From assembly GCA_018340805.1 (NCBI GenBank), contig JACMZG010001908.1, positions 31,240,894 through 31,304,893 of the forward strand: a stretch of 64,000 nucleotides of DNA, given 5' to 3'. A program made the position numbers and the translations under genes. Source of the stretch: Microvelia longipes. Lineage: Eukaryota > Arthropoda > Insecta > Hemiptera > Veliidae. Below the pieces are notes generated by a model that saw only the letters and a list, made by a program, of their open reading frames with translations, did not search any database and was not told the origin of the DNA. Below, piece after piece: positions 54,001 through 63,679 of the stretch. How positions within the stretch are numbered: position 1 is the first letter of the stretch; every line of letters begins with the position of its first letter.

Positions 54001-57000
54001 GAATTTGCTACGCCTTGCTTCTCCTCAGACATTGAATGAGGAGAAGCAAAGCAGTTTGTTTTATTCCGGCAGTAACCCGTCCAGGCACTGCGTTTGCACG
54101 ATGTAACTTAACTTTTATGATCCAACAAAAACTGTAGATATACTTGCCGTATTGAAACAAAACTTAGTAAACTTCTTAATTAATTATTTAATATTATAGC
54201 AAAAATACACTGGGAGATATGATGATAACAGACACACACAGACAGATAACTTTGTAAAAACCACTTAGGTCTTAAAAATACCCTAAGTCAAAGTGGTGAG
54301 GATGAGAGGAATAAATTTGATAAGATAGGGAAGGTATACAGTAACCATATGTTTGAGATGCATAGCAACTGACTAGAATAATGTTTAGCTATGATGAGGT
54401 CAATTTACCTGTGAGCAGATGCTTTGTGTTTGATCATTCTGATTTCAGTTTCAAATGGTTTGTAACAAACAGTGCATTGAAAAGCAGCTCCCTCGTCAAT
54501 GACAGAATGGTTATAACCAGCAGCGGGGTTGGCAAGAGAGTTTGAATTCAGTACAACAACTGACTCGGGATCAACAGCATTTCCTTGTTCATCAATGAGT
54601 CTATGTATTCTGGCATGGGCAACTAATTTCTTTCTTGAATCGTGCTGCCTAGCACATACGGTACAACTATATCTAAAAAGTAAAAATTAAGAAAATTAAT
54701 ATTATTTCTGGTACTGTCCTGTGCATCAAGAAATGTGAAAAATATTAGTGTTTATAAATAAACTGACAAGGAGCCTAGGTATTTAAATATCTTGTTGCTT
54801 ACTAGAAGGGAAATTCAATTAATGAATTAAAACCTCTTTATGGCGAGTATTTGGATTTTTTAACTTTTTGATTAAATAGGTAAGAAACTACAAAAAAGGA
54901 GAAAAATGGGAGCAAGTAGGAAGAAAAGAAGGCTAAGGTATTAATGGACCTTCCTAGGACTCCACTTAGACAAATCTATGACTCATACAAGGCCTGTGTA
55001 AGTAATCCTGCTTGAGTCCCCTCCGCTGACACAAGTTTTCGATGCCACCAACGGCCACTTGTGCACATCCCCCACTCCTCTTCGGGCAGACTAATTTAAT
55101 AAAACGAATATTCTTGACATCAAGTGTTTTGTGAATATCTAAGCCTCTCGTATCTTTTATTGTTATTTTTTCCTATTTTTTTAAAGCTTCAGTAAAAATT
55201 TAATTAATGAAAAAATAAAATTATTGCCGAAGTTGTAGCGATTGAAAGGTACAATTGGATGATTTTTGGAAAAAAATGATACTTGCTTCATAAATAATGG
55301 TCATAATTGTAAGATTTTGCAAAACAAATTATCGACAATTTTCTCTTTGCTTCGCCACTTTCTTCTGAAAATTGTAAACAAGCCATATAAAAAACACGTT
55401 GTTTGACAGGGCATAAATAAAGTTGAGAAAAAAAAACTTGTGAATTGTATAAAATTTATTCTTATCGGTAAGATAACTTTAATTAAACTAATTGGTCATT
55501 TGAAAAATTGCTAGTTATTTTGTATATACAATTTAAGCTTTTTATTATTTTTTTCATTGATCATGTTTCTTTTGCTTTTTACATGTACTCGAGTTAAAAA
55601 AATATTTACATGAATATGAAACCTTTTTATAGAATACAAAGTATATAAAATACAAAATAATTTTTTTTGACAGATTACTGAAATACTTGACATAAGGAGT
55701 CACATGTGGTGTAGTGGTTAAGGTGCGCGGCCAATACAGAGAATGAAGGGACTTTAGTCATGGGTTCAATCCCAGCACGGGCCTCTAGGATTTTTAAGAG
55801 AGGGATAAAAATTCTGCGTACCACGTCCTTCAGAAGGGACGTAAAGCCGGTGGTCTCGAGCCTGTGCATTGTCAGGTACTCGTTAAAGATCCCTTACCCT
55901 AAATGAAACTGGGTATAGGCAAAATTTAGGACCCTCATTGTAGATTCATTATAATACTATACTGTTTCTGCCTTGCAGTTTAAAGTGTGTGTTGGTTTGG
56001 TTTAACAGTGAGAGCACGTGTTGTTCCCAGTTTTCACTAGACTATAAGAGTCAGTGAAAATATGTATGATTGCTTGGAAAAGCATGAGAGGAACCATAGA
56101 AATTCACGGCTACTCTGTCTAGATTAGATGAAATATACTTACACTTGAAATTAAAAGGAGTAGAAGACTATCTTAGGGAGCTGGCAAAAAGGGCCCAACA
56201 ACTTGGCCTACTTGCCTTGTAGTTACTACCACTCCCCCATATTACTATCACTATTACTACTTACTTCTTGACATAAAAACCTATTAAGTCAGTGTCAGTG
56301 TTAGAGTAAGTTTCTAGTGATTTAGATTTAGAGTTAGAGCTATTTGTGAGTTTAAAGCTAAAATTGGTAAAAATAACCAGAGTTGCCAGTAAGATTTTTA
56401 ACAAGTGGGGAAGGGCTCTCAAAAATGCCAATATCTTTTTGGCAAATTGTTTTTAAAAAACTGCTATTTCTGTAAAATAATTTACAGTGTTACATTATAC
56501 ATCATACTTTAGAATGAAGAAATAAAAAGAGTGTGCACATACTCTATTGCCTATTATACCTTTCAATCACTACAGCTTCAGCAATAATTTTATTTTTAAC
56601 TCATTAATAAAATTTGTACTCAAGCTTTAAAAACAAAAATAGCAAAAAATAACAATAAGAGATATGAGAGGCTTAGAATATTCAATGGTGAAATGGCAAG
56701 CTTAGAATATTCAATAGTGACATTGCTTACTTGAGGATCAAGTATAATCAATATTTATCAAGATTGTAAACCAATCTTCATGTAAGGAAAAATTCAAAAA
56801 GCTAAAATAAGGAATGTTTTTACTTTCAAAATAACTATGGGGGGTTATAATAGTGCAAGTATTCACTTTGTTAAAGAAATTTTAGAGTTAACATTCAAAG
56901 AAGTTATTAAATATGTTTTATTTAAAAAACACATTAATATTATACACATTACTACACATAAATATTAGAAGATTATACTAGGACAAAATATCACCTTCTC

Positions 57001-60000
57001 CTTTCAGCACCACGTGGATTGCATGTTTCAACATGTTGTATGAGTGCATCATTATCAGTAAATATTTTCAAGCATAAGCCACATGCTTTAGAAGCTTCCT
57101 CACGGTGTGTGTACAACATATGCAACCATAAAGAGCCACGGTCGCTGAACTCTCTGATGCAAATCTCACAACAGAATACTGTTTCACTTTCAACTAAACT
57201 TTCAGCAGCAAACTCAACATCACATTCCATCATATCATCAACAACCTAAACAGATTAGTCATAAAATATATAAAATATTGCAGTATATTAAAAATAATTA
57301 TCATTAGCTTATTTTTTATTATAACTTTATAATAAAATATGAATGCCAAAAGTAACGGTATGATTAGACAGTTGATTTTGCTGTAATACACTAAATACTT
57401 CACTTGATATAAGTCAATTAAAAAGTATACTTGATATATTCATATAAGTTGAATCACTATAAATTTTCAACCATCAGCTGCTTTAATAGAATATCAGGTA
57501 TTTACTTCGGAAAGAAAAAATATAGCTACATCACTAAATAACCTTGTGAAACTTACTGGTGGGAGGAGGGTGTTCTCAAAAATGATATTAACTTAAAAAG
57601 TTTCTGCATCATGAAAAAACGATCAAAAAATATTCATATATTTTTAATGCTGTTCAGACTTTAGATCCAGTTTAATTAAATGTTTCTATAATTATAATTG
57701 TCAAACATACATTTTTTATTTTTCTCGATTTTCAAAGAACAAATGGGCTTATGAGGTTAGGATCATGGAGGATGATAGAGGTGGGGGGGTTTCCCCTTTT
57801 AGCTGATTTTAATCATGTGACTCTTGTTGGGGGAAGATTTAACCAGATTATAAGGTATGGAAAATCAAAGTATATAAGTTGTAGAATGGTCTCTTTTAAA
57901 TTGAAATAAAAGATTAAAACCCATCCAATAACTCATCTGACAAAAATTTAAACTTTAATTATTTGCTCGTCCATTGGAACAAACTCAAAATTAGCAGTTC
58001 CATTATTGTTTCTGTAGAGACAATTATTCTCTATACTTAAAAATATGCTTGATCCGTGGGAGATCAAACTTACTCCCACTAACCACCTCTTTGCCTTATT
58101 TTAAAAACGAAGATATAATATTGATAAGTTAGCTATAGTAAACAAAGTCAACTAGTATGGCTAAAATATTTAATTTATCAAAAAGAAGCAAATTTAGTTA
58201 AAATGATAGATTTTTATCGAATTCAAATATTGTAATAATTTTACCACCTCCAGATCATGATGTGAACTATCCTGTTCCTGTTTAATGATCGCTTCCTGAT
58301 CTAAATCAATCACTTGGTTATTGGACTCTTCTGTTTTATTGTCATCAGATTCTCGCTCAATTTTTCTAGGTTTTAACATTTTTCGCCTGCTAGAACAATT
58401 CTCATCATTCTTTTTATCATCATTTTTATTTCCATCATCATCTCCTTCAGATTCTTCAATTGCCATTGGCGATTCAACTTTTATTTCCTGAAATACAATA
58501 GTAAATAACTTTAGTTAGTGCAGTGGAATAATCTAAAATAATAAAATATAATGTCTTTCCATCAATATCCTTCAATTCTTTTTAAGTTAAGTCGGCTGTT
58601 GGCAGTAATAACTCTTTCCAGTAAGATGAGCCTCTTACTGAGTCATTTTCGTCACAATAAGAGAATGATGGGGTGAATGAAGGTACCCCACTATATCTAT
58701 ATCTTAGATGAATACTTAAATTTAAATTTTATAATTAAAACATATAAAATATAAACTTTTTTCTAATCCATCTGAACTTTAAATTATTTACCTGCTTAAA
58801 AGATGTTTGTTTATGTATGGCTCTAACAGGATGGTGGATACTGCTACTTTTGTGCTTAATTTTAATATGATCATGTAAATTACAAATTGAAGAAAACATT
58901 CGATGACATATTTGGCATGTTAAGAGAGGATGACCCCGATGCACTGAGGAAACATGATTCCACAAATGTTTTGCATTTGAAAATGTCTTTGTTTTACATA
59001 ATTCACAGCGATATATTCTGTAAAGATAACAAAAAAATAATTAAAAAATATGAAAGCCCCCAATACAGTGTATAAACTTTGAAATATTTTTGTAGCATTG
59101 AGATAAGTGCTATTAAGCTGAAATTTGTCTCATTCCATTCAGTATGTTAAAAACTATAAATATTCTACCCCCCCCCCCCCATATAATTTTAAAAGATCAT
59201 AAGTTGGGCTGACAACAGCAAGCATTCGAGAGTTGGAGTTATCAAGAAACTAATAAATAGATACATACTTCTTTTTGTATAGTGATAATTCAAGAGATAT
59301 ACATTTTAAATATTTTAACTCTATGTCACTTCAAAATTTAAATCATTTGTTATATGAAAATGATTATAAAATCTTACGAAAACTGTATTTGTTCTCATTA
59401 GAATCGCTAGAAAGAAGATAGGAACGCCTTTAATTTGTCAAATATTTTAAGCTTTCTGCAAGTTTTAATTTAAAGATTGTAATTTAAAAGACCAGACTAT
59501 TGATCCTCGTTAAAGCCTATTTTTAATTGTTTACAAATAACTTATCAATTTAAATTCAATATTTTCCTAGAGGTCATTCATTTCCTGGAGGTCATTTCAT
59601 TCATTTGTCCGTTATTTTCTGTTCAATTTTTCTTTTCTATGATCTATACTTTCCATTTAGGTTTTAGTTAAAAGTAGAGAGCCTGAATATTAGACAATCT
59701 AGATAAATGTTCTAATTATATGCTGAACATCTAATAACTAAAAATCATTTTTCAATTTCTCTTTATATAATGGCTTGCATGTGACAACAAACAAAGTAAA
59801 TTTTATGTTTTTTTGTTCCTCTAGTCTGTTTTATTTTTCTCTTATTTATAAAATTATTGTTAATCTTAATTTTAAAACTTCTGTGTAAATAACTTATTTT
59901 TTAAGAAAATGAAGATTTATTATTATTATTACAATTACACACATATATTTAACCAAATCTTATGCGTGAAATATAGTTCATATAAATACATGATTTATAT

Positions 60001-63000
60001 AAATATATTGGCCATTAAAATGTAATATTATTATCTTGTAATAAATGGTGACATGGATATTTTACCTCCCACCAGATCCCCCCTACACCACATCATTTCA
60101 ACAACCTCATAAGCATAACTTTCTTAGAAAATTTACAAACTAGTTTTATAGGGTATATCCATTGTGCTAATCAATTATTGTGTGATCAGCAAGCCCAATG
60201 GTCAAGGCTCTGTTTTGTTTTAATTTACACAATATCTGTTGACCTACACCTCCCTCTAAACTCCTGTACACACACCCCCAGTATGAGAACCACTATTCTA
60301 TTCAAACTGTTGATTTGACATTTTGTCAAAAAATTCTAAAAGTTTCTGTATTATACTCAAATTGAAAAACAGACTAATAATGATAGAAAAAGTCATACTT
60401 TTGTTGTCTTTGAGTCTCTGACATGTGAACACGTGAATGCTGAGCTAAATGATGTCTGGAGCCAAATACTTTATCACACGTATAACATGGAAACATTTCT
60501 CTCACTGTGTCACTCTGCTTTTTACTCTCTACATGAAATCTGCAAACATTCAAAATTGTTATGAACCTAATATTGCTATTAACAACAATATTTAGTTAGC
60601 AATGGAAGGAATTCTCCATTAATTCATGCTGATCCCACTACTTGTACATTCCAGCACACAAAACCCCTCATTTATTTTTTGTAAGCTGTCAAATTGTCAA
60701 AACCATCAATAAAAATACTTAGCAGGCAAGTAGAAAATGCTTTTTAAACTATAAATGAATTTTAACATCCTAACAATATAATTTTGTAATAGACAATGTT
60801 AGTTGACTTTGCTACAGTGTTTTTAGACTTCAGTAGCAAGGTCAACTAATTAATTTACTAACGATGTGTCAATATTAGACCATAAATTTTTTTACATAGT
60901 ATTATGTCAACTTTAAGTTTGTATGAATTCCTACAAACTTAAAATCCTACAGGCTTAAAATAATTTAAGCCTGCATTGATAACTAGAGCTAACCAAGAAG
61001 TTAAAAAACGAGTGGAAATTGTAAACACTTGCTACATGTATAATTTTAATACTAAGCACAAAAACAGTATTTATGTCTGCAATGTTTTTCACAGCAAACA
61101 TCCAAAGTATTATTCAAATATCCATTACTTCTTCGAGTATTTTTTTTTATTTCTGTGGGTATGTGTTAAAATAATAATAAATAAATAAATAAATTCTTTA
61201 TTAGTGTTGTACATCTTTACAAAAGAAAAAAAACAGGTTAAAAAAAATTAAGCTTTACAAAGTTATATTTTCTCCTAGCAGAAATTCCTTTACTGAATAA
61301 TAGGCATGGTCTATTAATGTCATCTTAAGTGCTTTGTTAAAAGCCTTGGCATCCAAATCAAAAGCCTCCACATTAATTTTATTTAAAAACTTAATGGCCA
61401 TATGCAGAGGTGACGTAGCTGTCTTGCTTAATCTATGAGCAGGTGTATTTATGCAAGTTTTAGTGTCGAAGCAGTGCTTTTTTGTAGCTAGTTCCTTATA
61501 CATATGTGTAACAAGTTACTATACTATATATATACATCGAATGGAGAGTGAGCATTTTTTGAGCTTTAAACAATGGCTTACAATGCTCATCCCACTTTTT
61601 ATTCAAAACTATTCTTAATGCCTTTTTCTGCATTAAGAAGATATTAGTTGCACTTGGGGCAGAGCCCCATTCAGCTAAGCAGTATGTCAACCTTGAATAA
61701 AACTGAGCATAATATATGTTTTTTAAGGCATCTGAGTCAAAAGTTTTGGAAAGTTTTCTCAGCATATAAATGCAACTTGATAGTGTTTTTGCTAGACTCT
61801 CAATATGTTTTTCCCATGACAAACTTTGATCAATGAAAACTCCAAGCAAGTTTACCAGTAGGTCTTTTTTTATTATTTTTTAGTGTTAGTAGCATTAATT
61901 GATTCTTACTTTCATTTAGTGTTAACTTATTTACAGTGAACCTGTTTTTAGCATTTGAGGTAACTGTATTTAAACTGGAAGTAACATGGTCTCTATTTTT
62001 TCCTCTAATTACGTAAGTGGTGTCATCACAATAATTTACACATAAACATCCACAATCTGGTATATCATTTATGTCTAATATAAAAAGAAGAGGGCCTAGC
62101 ACTGAGCCTTGCGGTACTCCATGTATATTCTCTTTACGTTTACTTGTTTTACCATTAAATGTTACCTGGTATCTATTCTTTAAGCAGGAAGCTATTAGCT
62201 TGAGAGGTATACCTCTAATCCCATGGTATAGTTTACGTAGAAGTAGTTTGTGACATATGCAGTCAAACGCCTTTGTTAAATCACATGATAACAGAATAGC
62301 TTCTTCTTTATTTTCAAGTAAATGGGATAACAGAAAAATCAGAGTAAATAAATTAAGTACCAAAACTTACTTGGAATGTAGAACAAGAGAGGCATGACTA
62401 GCAAAAGCTCTGGAACAACTTTTGCATTTGAAAATTTGTGATGATTTTTCTCCAGGATTACTTTTAATATCATTCACATTGTTGGTTGTTTTGGCTTCAA
62501 CATCAGTCAAGTCATTAGGTGAGGGCGAGTCGTCCTGGAAATTATATCATTAAATAAAACATTCAGCCAAATATGCAAATGACCTTCGCAAGATTTCCCC
62601 CAAAATTTAATCAGATCTTATTCTTAAAGGAATTGATTTTTATAATAAGTTTTATTCCAATTGAATCGGTAATTTGATATGTACCTTGAAATGGATCTAT
62701 CCATACGGAAATCCAAGTGGGTATGATGTATTTTTGGTGCAATATTTACCTCTATAAAGAAGAGGAAGAAGGTAGGCCAAAATTGGGAGAGGGTCAATTC
62801 ACTTTGATAAATACTTTTAGGCACTTCATAAAGATCTAAAACTGTTAACCTCTATACTATATGACCTGGATAACGTAGAGCAAATGTTGTTTAGACCTCA
62901 AACATGAATATAAAAATCAAATAAAACTTACCAAAAAAGCTTCAAGAAAATCAGATGGATTTAGTGGTTCAGCATTGTGATATTCAGCAGTGTTTTCTTT

Positions 63001-63676
63001 TCCCTGGTTCGATGACCAGTCAACAAACTATATCAAAGAAACATCACAAATATTAGAATTTACAGTTCTCTCTATATAAACGCTATTTATGTTATAATTT
63101 GTTTATAATAAATAAGGTATGTAATAATAACAGAAAAAAACAATTTGAACACATTATCTTTAATTTTAAAAAACTTATTTTTATTATACTTTGTATAGTA
63201 TTACAATAAAAATAATCAGGCATGTTTCAGGAAGTATACAGTGTATTAACAAACTTTATTTATACACTTATATGTATTTGTATCATAGTCATCAGACGTG
63301 GGTTTTAAAAAGTTACCTCTAAGTGATGTCAGACCTAGCCAGGTCTCATGCAGAAATTATATTTACGCTAAGTATGAAAAAGGTATATTTTATAGTTACA
63401 TTATCAGAACTTCTTTAAGAAATATAATTCTAATTAACAAATATTTACATAAATATCTCATAATTAGAATCATGATTAATCATATTTATAATTAATTGTC
63501 ATTTTAAGAAGAAATAATAAAAATAATTAATTAGATTCATAGTACATAATTGACATAATTGATAATTACAAAGAGACAAGTTGATTGCAATAAATTATAC
63601 TTACATTTTCATTTGCAACTAAGTTGCAAGTTTCTATTTTTAAAGATGGCAACTCTGTTCTTGTACATGAATTAAT
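40839..63676 (-). CDS. Large multi-C2H2 zinc-finger protein (19 exons in the window, 5' end outside)
   Basis: Exons on the minus strand: 63605-63676, 62932-63027, 62371-62534, 60399-60539, 58792-59017, 58248-58487, 56995-57245, 54409-54672, 53026-53170, 52668-52847, 51780-52031, 50918-51241, 50299-50573, 49354-49579, 48913-49086, 48240-48323, 47714-47946, 47274-47436, 40839-42014. They total 4686 bp, with phases agreeing at all 18 junctions, and encode 1561 residues with about 33 C2H2 or C2HC fingers. Linkers are irregular, not TGEKP. Acidic and charged spacers separate finger groups, and the tail is Ser/Asp/Glu-rich. It is probably a nuclear DNA- or RNA-binding regulator. The first exon in the window begins at an acceptor, so the start lies beyond 64000. 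The last intron uses a GC donor. I cannot name the orthologue. Confidence 0.9.
42290..42485 (+). repeat. 5S-like repeat family, head fragment
   Basis: Words CCAGGACTTCACCTGAATCA, AAGACATCCTAAGTAG, CAAGTTGTCTGTTTATAAGTG and CTAGTTGTGCTATCC follow family order. It lies just before an A-tract (about 42505-42527) in the last intron of the zinc-finger gene. Confidence 0.6.
42857..43630 (+). CDS. LINE ORF1 protein (coiled coil, RRM and C-terminal domain type)
   Basis: An intact 257-codon frame. Residues 1-70 are heptad-rich and hydrophilic (likely a coiled coil for trimer formation). They are followed by RRKNLVIEGVG and a central RNA-recognition-like region. A C-terminal segment IKIYEDFSKEVREQRRALVP then LIEARDKGHKAVIKYDTLFI matches the pattern of L1-type ORF1 C-terminal domains. 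It should bind the element's own RNA as a nucleic-acid chaperone. The last 60 residues are low-complexity. It ends 34 bp before the ORF2 start codon. Confidence 0.78.
   Translation: MNADEIIKKMSEMLENQTQEIIQNTNKRFDVLEKNLEDLKENYRVLKQNVDTYSVKHDRLERKYDKFERRKNLVIEGVGNRNRQTAECEMIKIFKEVMNISFEPYDLDFFTPLAEECDRYLIGLTTFIKKLEILRARELIPSNLGIKIYEDFSKEVREQRRALVPKLIEARDKGHKAVIKYDTLFINNKVWNYNEIRTKKRKFEGDEYTDQKNTSLNNRTHSTDKITKEKMTTASGATLGENTALVEATASKNGEKQ
43664..46470 (+). pseudogene. LINE ORF2: endonuclease and reverse transcriptase, broken by frameshifts
   Basis: The frame 43664-45580 encodes an APE-type endonuclease (FTYNARTL, GLAEVRR, IYAPTS, GDYNAKVG, WSWISPDGKVKNEIDF, GSDHRPLKI). The start of the reverse transcriptase follows (NGKAAGPDKI, LIHKKGDKRNINNYRPINLL, DYQKAFDSV). 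The frame then shifts near 45570. The second piece, about 45575-45900, has GLRQGD and the catalytic KFADDICLIA. Further shifts lie near 45880, 45930 and 46045. The last frame, 46039-46470, holds the C-terminal GRPVRKWDEEMR motif usual in RTE-type elements. Motif order and wording point to the RTE clade. Four or so single-base shifts could be mutations or assembly errors. Confidence 0.82.
46715..46830. repeat. TATG/TGTATG microsatellite
   Basis: (TATG)n, (TA)n and (TGTATG)n tract inside the 3' part of the RTE-like element. Confidence 0.85.
46990..47270. other. Last intron of the zinc-finger gene, donor side
   Basis: AT-rich sequence between the retrotransposon tail and the GC donor at 47273. 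A TATATAACATAA word occurs twice (47060-47105). Nothing else is seen. Confidence 0.4.
47274..49579 (-). CDS. Zinc-finger gene, exons 14-18: about seven fingers and acidic linkers
   Basis: Exon 49354-49579 carries CDISGCDKILRTNSDMLRH, CKFCAELLPSKMKMRKH and the start of CFICMQAAPSYQDLE, completed by NHVAEFH on 48913-49086. The latter adds CKFCGRTCSSKSKLIDH and starts CRMCLKIFDSPETLK, completed by VHVENH on the 84-bp exon 48240-48323, which then turns acidic (DEDDDEIEE). Exon 47714-47946 is a Ser/Asp-rich linker ending in CIVCDETFETR, completed by SSLLAHQEEEH on 47274-47436. That exon ends MTQ at a GC donor. Confidence 0.87.
50299..54672 (-). CDS. Zinc-finger gene, six middle exons: about 13 fingers, mostly split by introns
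   Basis: Exons 54409-54672, 53026-53170, 52668-52847, 51780-52031, 50918-51241 and 50299-50573. Fingers include CTVCARQHDSRKKLVAH, CDICGLASLNRTDKWRH, CEVCGKLWNTRVEYWKH, CDICGRPYSKVSKMSRH, CDLCTKFYASTSQLWKH, CSICKRTSANRVILSAH and CAKCGKQFMSQNTLYKH. Four successive introns cut a finger in phase 0 right after its Cys pair: CPQPQCNK|IFASE, CGVCLK|VYCN, CEQ|CPSG and CIKCNK|VFRK. Exon 50299-50573 ends with CELCPESKHDSKTLLYQH and a phase-2 donor. Confidence 0.88.
53690..54290. repeat. Two 5S-like repeat fragments back to back
   Basis: 53700-53940 is a head fragment in plus orientation (GAAAAGTATCTTG, TTTCACCTTAATTATCAGTTTTAGG, GGTCTAGTTGAACTTC). 53955-54290 is a minus-orientation copy with the tail (GGGTACAGGGCACC) and a 5S-like segment at 54063-54125 (minus strand: AAGTTAAGTTACATCGTGC, then CAGTGCCTGGACGGGTTACTGCC). 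It lies in the intron between exons 54409-54672 and 53026-53170. Confidence 0.65.
55130..56695. repeat. Inverted-repeat pair of about 130 bp enclosing a SINE
   Basis: 55130-55262 and 56555-56695 are inverted copies (words GAATAT.CTAAGCCTCTC, TATTGTTATTTTTT, AAAATAAAATTATTGC and GATTGAAAGGTA). They are about 85-90% alike by eye and 1.3 kb apart. They could be the subterminal arms of a non-autonomous DNA element or a foldback. The space between contains the tRNA-derived SINE and AT-rich sequence. It lies in the zinc-finger gene intron upstream of exon 54409-54672. Confidence 0.65.
55692..55990 (+). repeat. tRNA-derived SINE
   Basis: Box A-like TGGTGTAGTGGTTAAGGTGC (about 55706) and box B-like GGGTTCAATCCC (about 55762) at tRNA spacing form the head. 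A body follows with CTTCAGAAGGGACGTAAAGC and CGGTGGTCTCGAGCC, a conserved core seen in many arthropod SINEs, and GTTAAAGATCCCTTACCCTAAATG. The 3' boundary is uncertain. Pol III transcription is possible from these boxes. Confidence 0.78.
56995..59017 (-). CDS. Zinc-finger gene, exons 58792-59017, 58248-58487 and 56995-57245
   Basis: The first of these has CELCKTKTFSNAKHLWNH and CQICHRMFSSICNLHDH. The second is a finger-free acidic/basic linker (GDDDGNKNDDKKNDEN, then RRKMLKPRKIER). The third has CEICIREFSDRGSLWLH and CGLCLKIFTDNDALIQH. The pair of a finger with LW before its first His followed by a CxxCLKxF finger recurs further along the protein. Confidence 0.87.
57250..58240. other. Intron of the zinc-finger gene; nothing else seen
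   Basis: AT-rich intron with a G-run (57781-57791). No repeat or coding segment was recognised. Confidence 0.45.
59030..60390. other. Intron of the zinc-finger gene; nothing coding seen
   Basis: AT-rich intron with a C homopolymer of about 13 bases at 59168-59180. No element was recognised. Confidence 0.45.
60399..63676 (-). CDS. Zinc-finger gene, first four exons in the window: linker plus two fingers
   Basis: Exons 63605-63676 and 62932-63027 encode a hydrophilic linker without fingers. Exon 62371-62534 carries FKCKSCSRAFASHASLVLHS, and its last histidine lies on the next exon (KFH), so the finger is split by a phase-2 intron. Exon 60399-60539 then adds CYTCDKVFGSRHHLAQHSRVH. A truncated LINE (61165-62355) occupies most of the intron between the two finger exons. 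Confidence 0.85.
60800..60975. repeat. Cluster of short inverted repeats
   Basis: TTAGTTGACTTTGCTACAG (about 60800) pairs with CTTCAGTAGCAAGGTCAACTAA (about 60830-60850), giving an 18-bp stem with one mismatch. AAGTTTGTA.GAATTC.TACAAACTT (60916-60940) is a second hairpin, and CAGGCTTAAA.TTTAAGCCTG (60950-60974) a third, within 180 bp. Confidence 0.6.
61165..62355 (-). pseudogene. 5'-truncated LINE in sense orientation in a zinc-finger gene intron
   Basis: On the minus strand the first frame (62340 to about 61850) encodes reverse transcriptase motifs: LSCDLTKAFDCICHKLLL, GVPQGSVLGPLLFILDINDI and YCDDTTYVI, where the usual YADD is YCDD. A frameshift near 61850 leads to LGVFIDQSLSWEKH, AQFYSRLTYCLAEWGSA and QKKALRIVLNKK. 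Another near 61505 leads to a final frame ending at 61255. The 3' end is an (AATA)n tail at 61168-61195. The order fits CR1/jockey-group elements. It lacks the endonuclease and ORF1, so it was truncated on insertion. Confidence 0.8.
63040..63600. other. Zinc-finger gene intron; nothing else seen
   Basis: AT-rich intron. The 65-codon plus-strand frame at 63298 has no supporting feature. Confidence 0.4.
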
Positions 63677-63679
63677 CTA

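Noticed and set aside
55675..55869. 64-codon minus-strand frame
   Set aside because: Antisense reading of the tRNA-derived SINE.
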